Origin: Methylobacter tundripaludum
GTDB taxonomy: Bacteria > Pseudomonadota > Gammaproteobacteria > Methylococcales > Methylomonadaceae
Length of the DNA: 64,000 nt
Direction of reading: 5' to 3'
Assembly: GCF_002934365.1 (NCBI RefSeq)
Contig: NZ_PTIY01000007.1
Location: forward strand, 62,001-126,000
The notes beneath the pieces are model-generated. The model ran no database searches. It was not told the DNA's origin and worked only from the letters and a program-made list of their open reading frames with translations. The position numbers and the translations under genes were made by a program. The number at the start of each line of letters is the position of its first letter. The stretch's first letter is position 1. Shown one piece after another: positions 62,251 to 64,000 of this stretch.

Positions 62251-64000
62251 ATGATATTTGAAAACCTGCTTAACAAGACAGTCCGAACGTGGAGAGGACA
62301 AGATGTAATTTCTAAATTAGTAATCATAACGTCGTTGCTTCTGGTCGTTCTTGCTTATTTGCCAACCTTGCAGTTCGACTATGTCACTCAAGATCAGTGG
62401 AGGGCATTCAGGTACTCAATTGACGGTGAACCAGCACTTGAGCGAGCAAAGTTGTGCGCAAATATGGTTTCCGGCTTGTATGTTCAGACCGGTAGGCCGC
62501 TGATATGGTTTACCGAATGTATAGGGCATGCCGGAGTATTCAATATATCTGATTTTGCTTACTTTCGGCCTGTCCTTCTAGTAATAGCACTTGTGACGGT
62601 GATGTACTTGGGTTCTGTTTTGTCACCGCTTGTTGGCGGCTTGGCTACAGGAGTAGCGACGGCTGCTGCTCTTATGTTTGCTCCGGGGTATTCTTTTATG
62701 TTTTTGCAAGGTATGCCGGCAGCGATGGTGCTCATTGCTGTCATCTTGGCAGCCGCATCCTTTAGTCAATACAGCCAAAGGAATAAAACAAATAGCGGAG
62801 AATTTAAAAGAATTTTACTTGCCTCCTTGTTTTTCGTATTAGCCTGTATGATATATCCGGCATATGCTTTTATGGTTTTGCCGCTCGCACTAATAGAATT
62901 TAGCTTTAGCAGTTCAATAAACTTATCAAAAAGGCTTAAAAATCTTTTTTCAACCCTTATCTTTTATTTCGGTAACTCCATTCTATATTATGTACTGGTC
63001 AAGGCGAGTGTCTCGTTATTGGAAAAGACTCAAGATTTGGGTGAGTACGAAGTAAGCGTTCAGCTCACTCCAGCAGTGCTATGGGAAAGAGTGCTTGCAG
63101 CAGCAACGTATTTCTACTCAATGCCGCCGCTGAATTTTTCTACCCCTCCAGGAGCAACTTTGATAATTCTAGTTGTGCTGCCCCTAATTTCTGGATGGTT
63201 AATCAGGAAAAAACGGAATGAAAGTGTTAGGTCGGCACTGATTTTTAGTATCGTTTTTTTATCAATCGCCAGCATTGTACTTTTGGCGTCGGCATCGCCC
63301 TGGCTCTTCAGTAAAATGGGTGGTCTTTCTACCAGGCATATTTTTCCTTGGTATTTGTTTTTTTGCTCAGCAATATCCGTACTTTTGTCATCGTTTTTTA
63401 AATTATTTTTAAATAAATATTCTAAGTGGACTCCTTTAGCTGCCTTACTACTCATAGTGTTGCCAACTGCTTTAGTTCAAAACCGGCTATCCACGCTTGA
63501 GGCGGTGGTTACTGGAGTGGAAATACAAGCTATGCGCTCAAGAATATCCGAATGGGTAGCTCAGAAAGGCTGGGTTGACAACCGGTTTTTATTTGTTGTA
63601 CTGCCAAAAATTAATCGTCCCGTTGGTATAGAGAACATGCTTAAGGGTTCAAAGGTTAACCATGAGAACGCCGTGCTCGCAAGCGCATACAACCCAGTTT
63701 CTGTCCTTTGGATGGTTCATGCATTACTTCGAGAGCGTGTTGACCGGCCAAAATTTAATTTAGTTTACTGCGCTTTTGATCAAGAATGTGCGGATAAGGC
63801 TCTGGAAGAGCCGAAAAATATTGTTCTTGGCTATGCGTATGGGCAGGAGACAATTATTAGTAATGTTGAGCCATTTGTAATTAATTTCTCAGAGCTTACA
63901 TCCAAACCGGTCAAACCTAAATTTTCGCGAATTAAGCCACCGAAAATTAGCGCATCCAGTACTCTTGGAAATTATGGTCCTTCGGGACTGTTTGCTTCGA
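62251..64000 (+). CDS. GtrII-like polytopic membrane protein (copy B), 3' end outside window
   Basis: An unbroken frame of 583 codons runs from ATG 62251 to the window end. It parallels the protein at 55392 throughout: LAYLPTLQFDYVTQDQWRAF, VQTGRPLIWFTECIGHAG, APGYSFMFLQGMPAAMVLI, STRHIFPWYLFFC and EIQAMRSRISEWVAQKGW. The last visible residues (ISASSTLGNYGPSGLFAS) begin the same C-terminal discoidin-like domain. In contrast to the VTT and GT2 fragments just upstream, it shows no frame damage, so it is probably still under selection. About 130 residues remain outside. Confidence 0.8.
   Translation, partial: MIFENLLNKTVRTWRGQDVISKLVIITSLLLVVLAYLPTLQFDYVTQDQWRAFRYSIDGEPALERAKLCANMVSGLYVQTGRPLIWFTECIGHAGVFNISDFAYFRPVLLVIALVTVMYLGSVLSPLVGGLATGVATAAALMFAPGYSFMFLQGMPAAMVLIAVILAAASFSQYSQRNKTNSGEFKRILLASLFFVLACMIYPAYAFMVLPLALIEFSFSSSINLSKRLKNLFSTLIFYFGNSILYYVLVKASVSLLEKTQDLGEYEVSVQLTPAVLWERVLAAATYFYSMPPLNFSTPPGATLIILVVLPLISGWLIRKKRNESVRSALIFSIVFLSIASIVLLASASPWLFSKMGGLSTRHIFPWYLFFCSAISVLLSSFFKLFLNKYSKWTPLAALLLIVLPTALVQNRLSTLEAVVTGVEIQAMRSRISEWVAQKGWVDNRFLFVVLPKINRPVGIENMLKGSKVNHENAVLASAYNPVSVLWMVHALLRERVDRPKFNLVYCAFDQECADKALEEPKNIVLGYAYGQETIISNVEPFVINFSELTSKPVKPKFSRIKPPKISASSTLGNYGPSGLFAS

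Overview
The window looks like part of a gammaproteobacterial chromosome, about half housekeeping DNA and half a surface-polysaccharide locus. The gammaproteobacterial reading rests on three gene neighbourhoods known from Escherichia coli and relatives: rhlB facing trxA-rho, nudE beside yrfG, and mutY-yggX. Overall gene content would fit a methanotroph-like member of the Methylococcales, but no methane-oxidation gene is present, so genus is inference only.

Region 1 (1-6450) is a MoxR / DUF58 / DUF4381 / BatA / BatB-BatC / BatD operon with overlapping or abutting genes. It encodes an AAA+ ATPase together with membrane VWA proteins of the Bacteroides-aerotolerance type. Region 2 (6451-19178) holds a palindromic repeat element, a PIN protein paired with an XRE-ImmA/IrrE regulator-protease, then nudE, yrfG, rhlB, trxA, rho, yggX, mutY, an AsmA-family gene, a small membrane protein and a DUF342 (FapA-type) gene.

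Region 3 (19179 to the window end) is the polysaccharide locus. It starts with rfbB, a broken rfbD remnant, rfbA and manC, followed by a first ABC exporter (Wzm/Wzt), two methyltransferases, glycosyltransferases and a VTT-domain membrane protein. Genes at 31852-40582 form a compact sugar-nucleotide module: B12/radical-SAM enzyme, HddA-like kinase, Fcl-like reductase, two-subunit transketolase, a ColD-type PLP dehydratase with histidines where the aldimine lysine is expected, HddC, GmhA and an SDR. The natural reading is a GDP-activated heptose, or a deoxy or branched sugar derived from one. No GmhB phosphatase and no clear 4,6-dehydratase for that nucleotide sugar are seen here.

A second ABC exporter (41428-43603) leads into two sulfotransferase-like proteins. 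The second of these carries seven near-identical in-frame repeats. A glycosyltransferase-like protein and an unrecognised protein follow. A short C-terminal module with an N-I-I-x-Y ... Y-A-x-P core recurs in three of these neighbours.

From 52089 the DNA encodes a discoidin-like lipoprotein, a VTT protein, a GT2, a methyltransferase, a GtrII-like polytopic protein with a C-terminal discoidin-like domain, and an OafA-type acyltransferase fused to an SGNH domain. After a nested, dead IS256/IS66 insertion, decayed copies of the VTT and GT2 genes lead into a second, intact GtrII-like gene running off the window. The cluster therefore contains a segmental duplication partly destroyed by insertion sequences. 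No wzx or wzy was seen, so export probably follows the ABC-transporter route.
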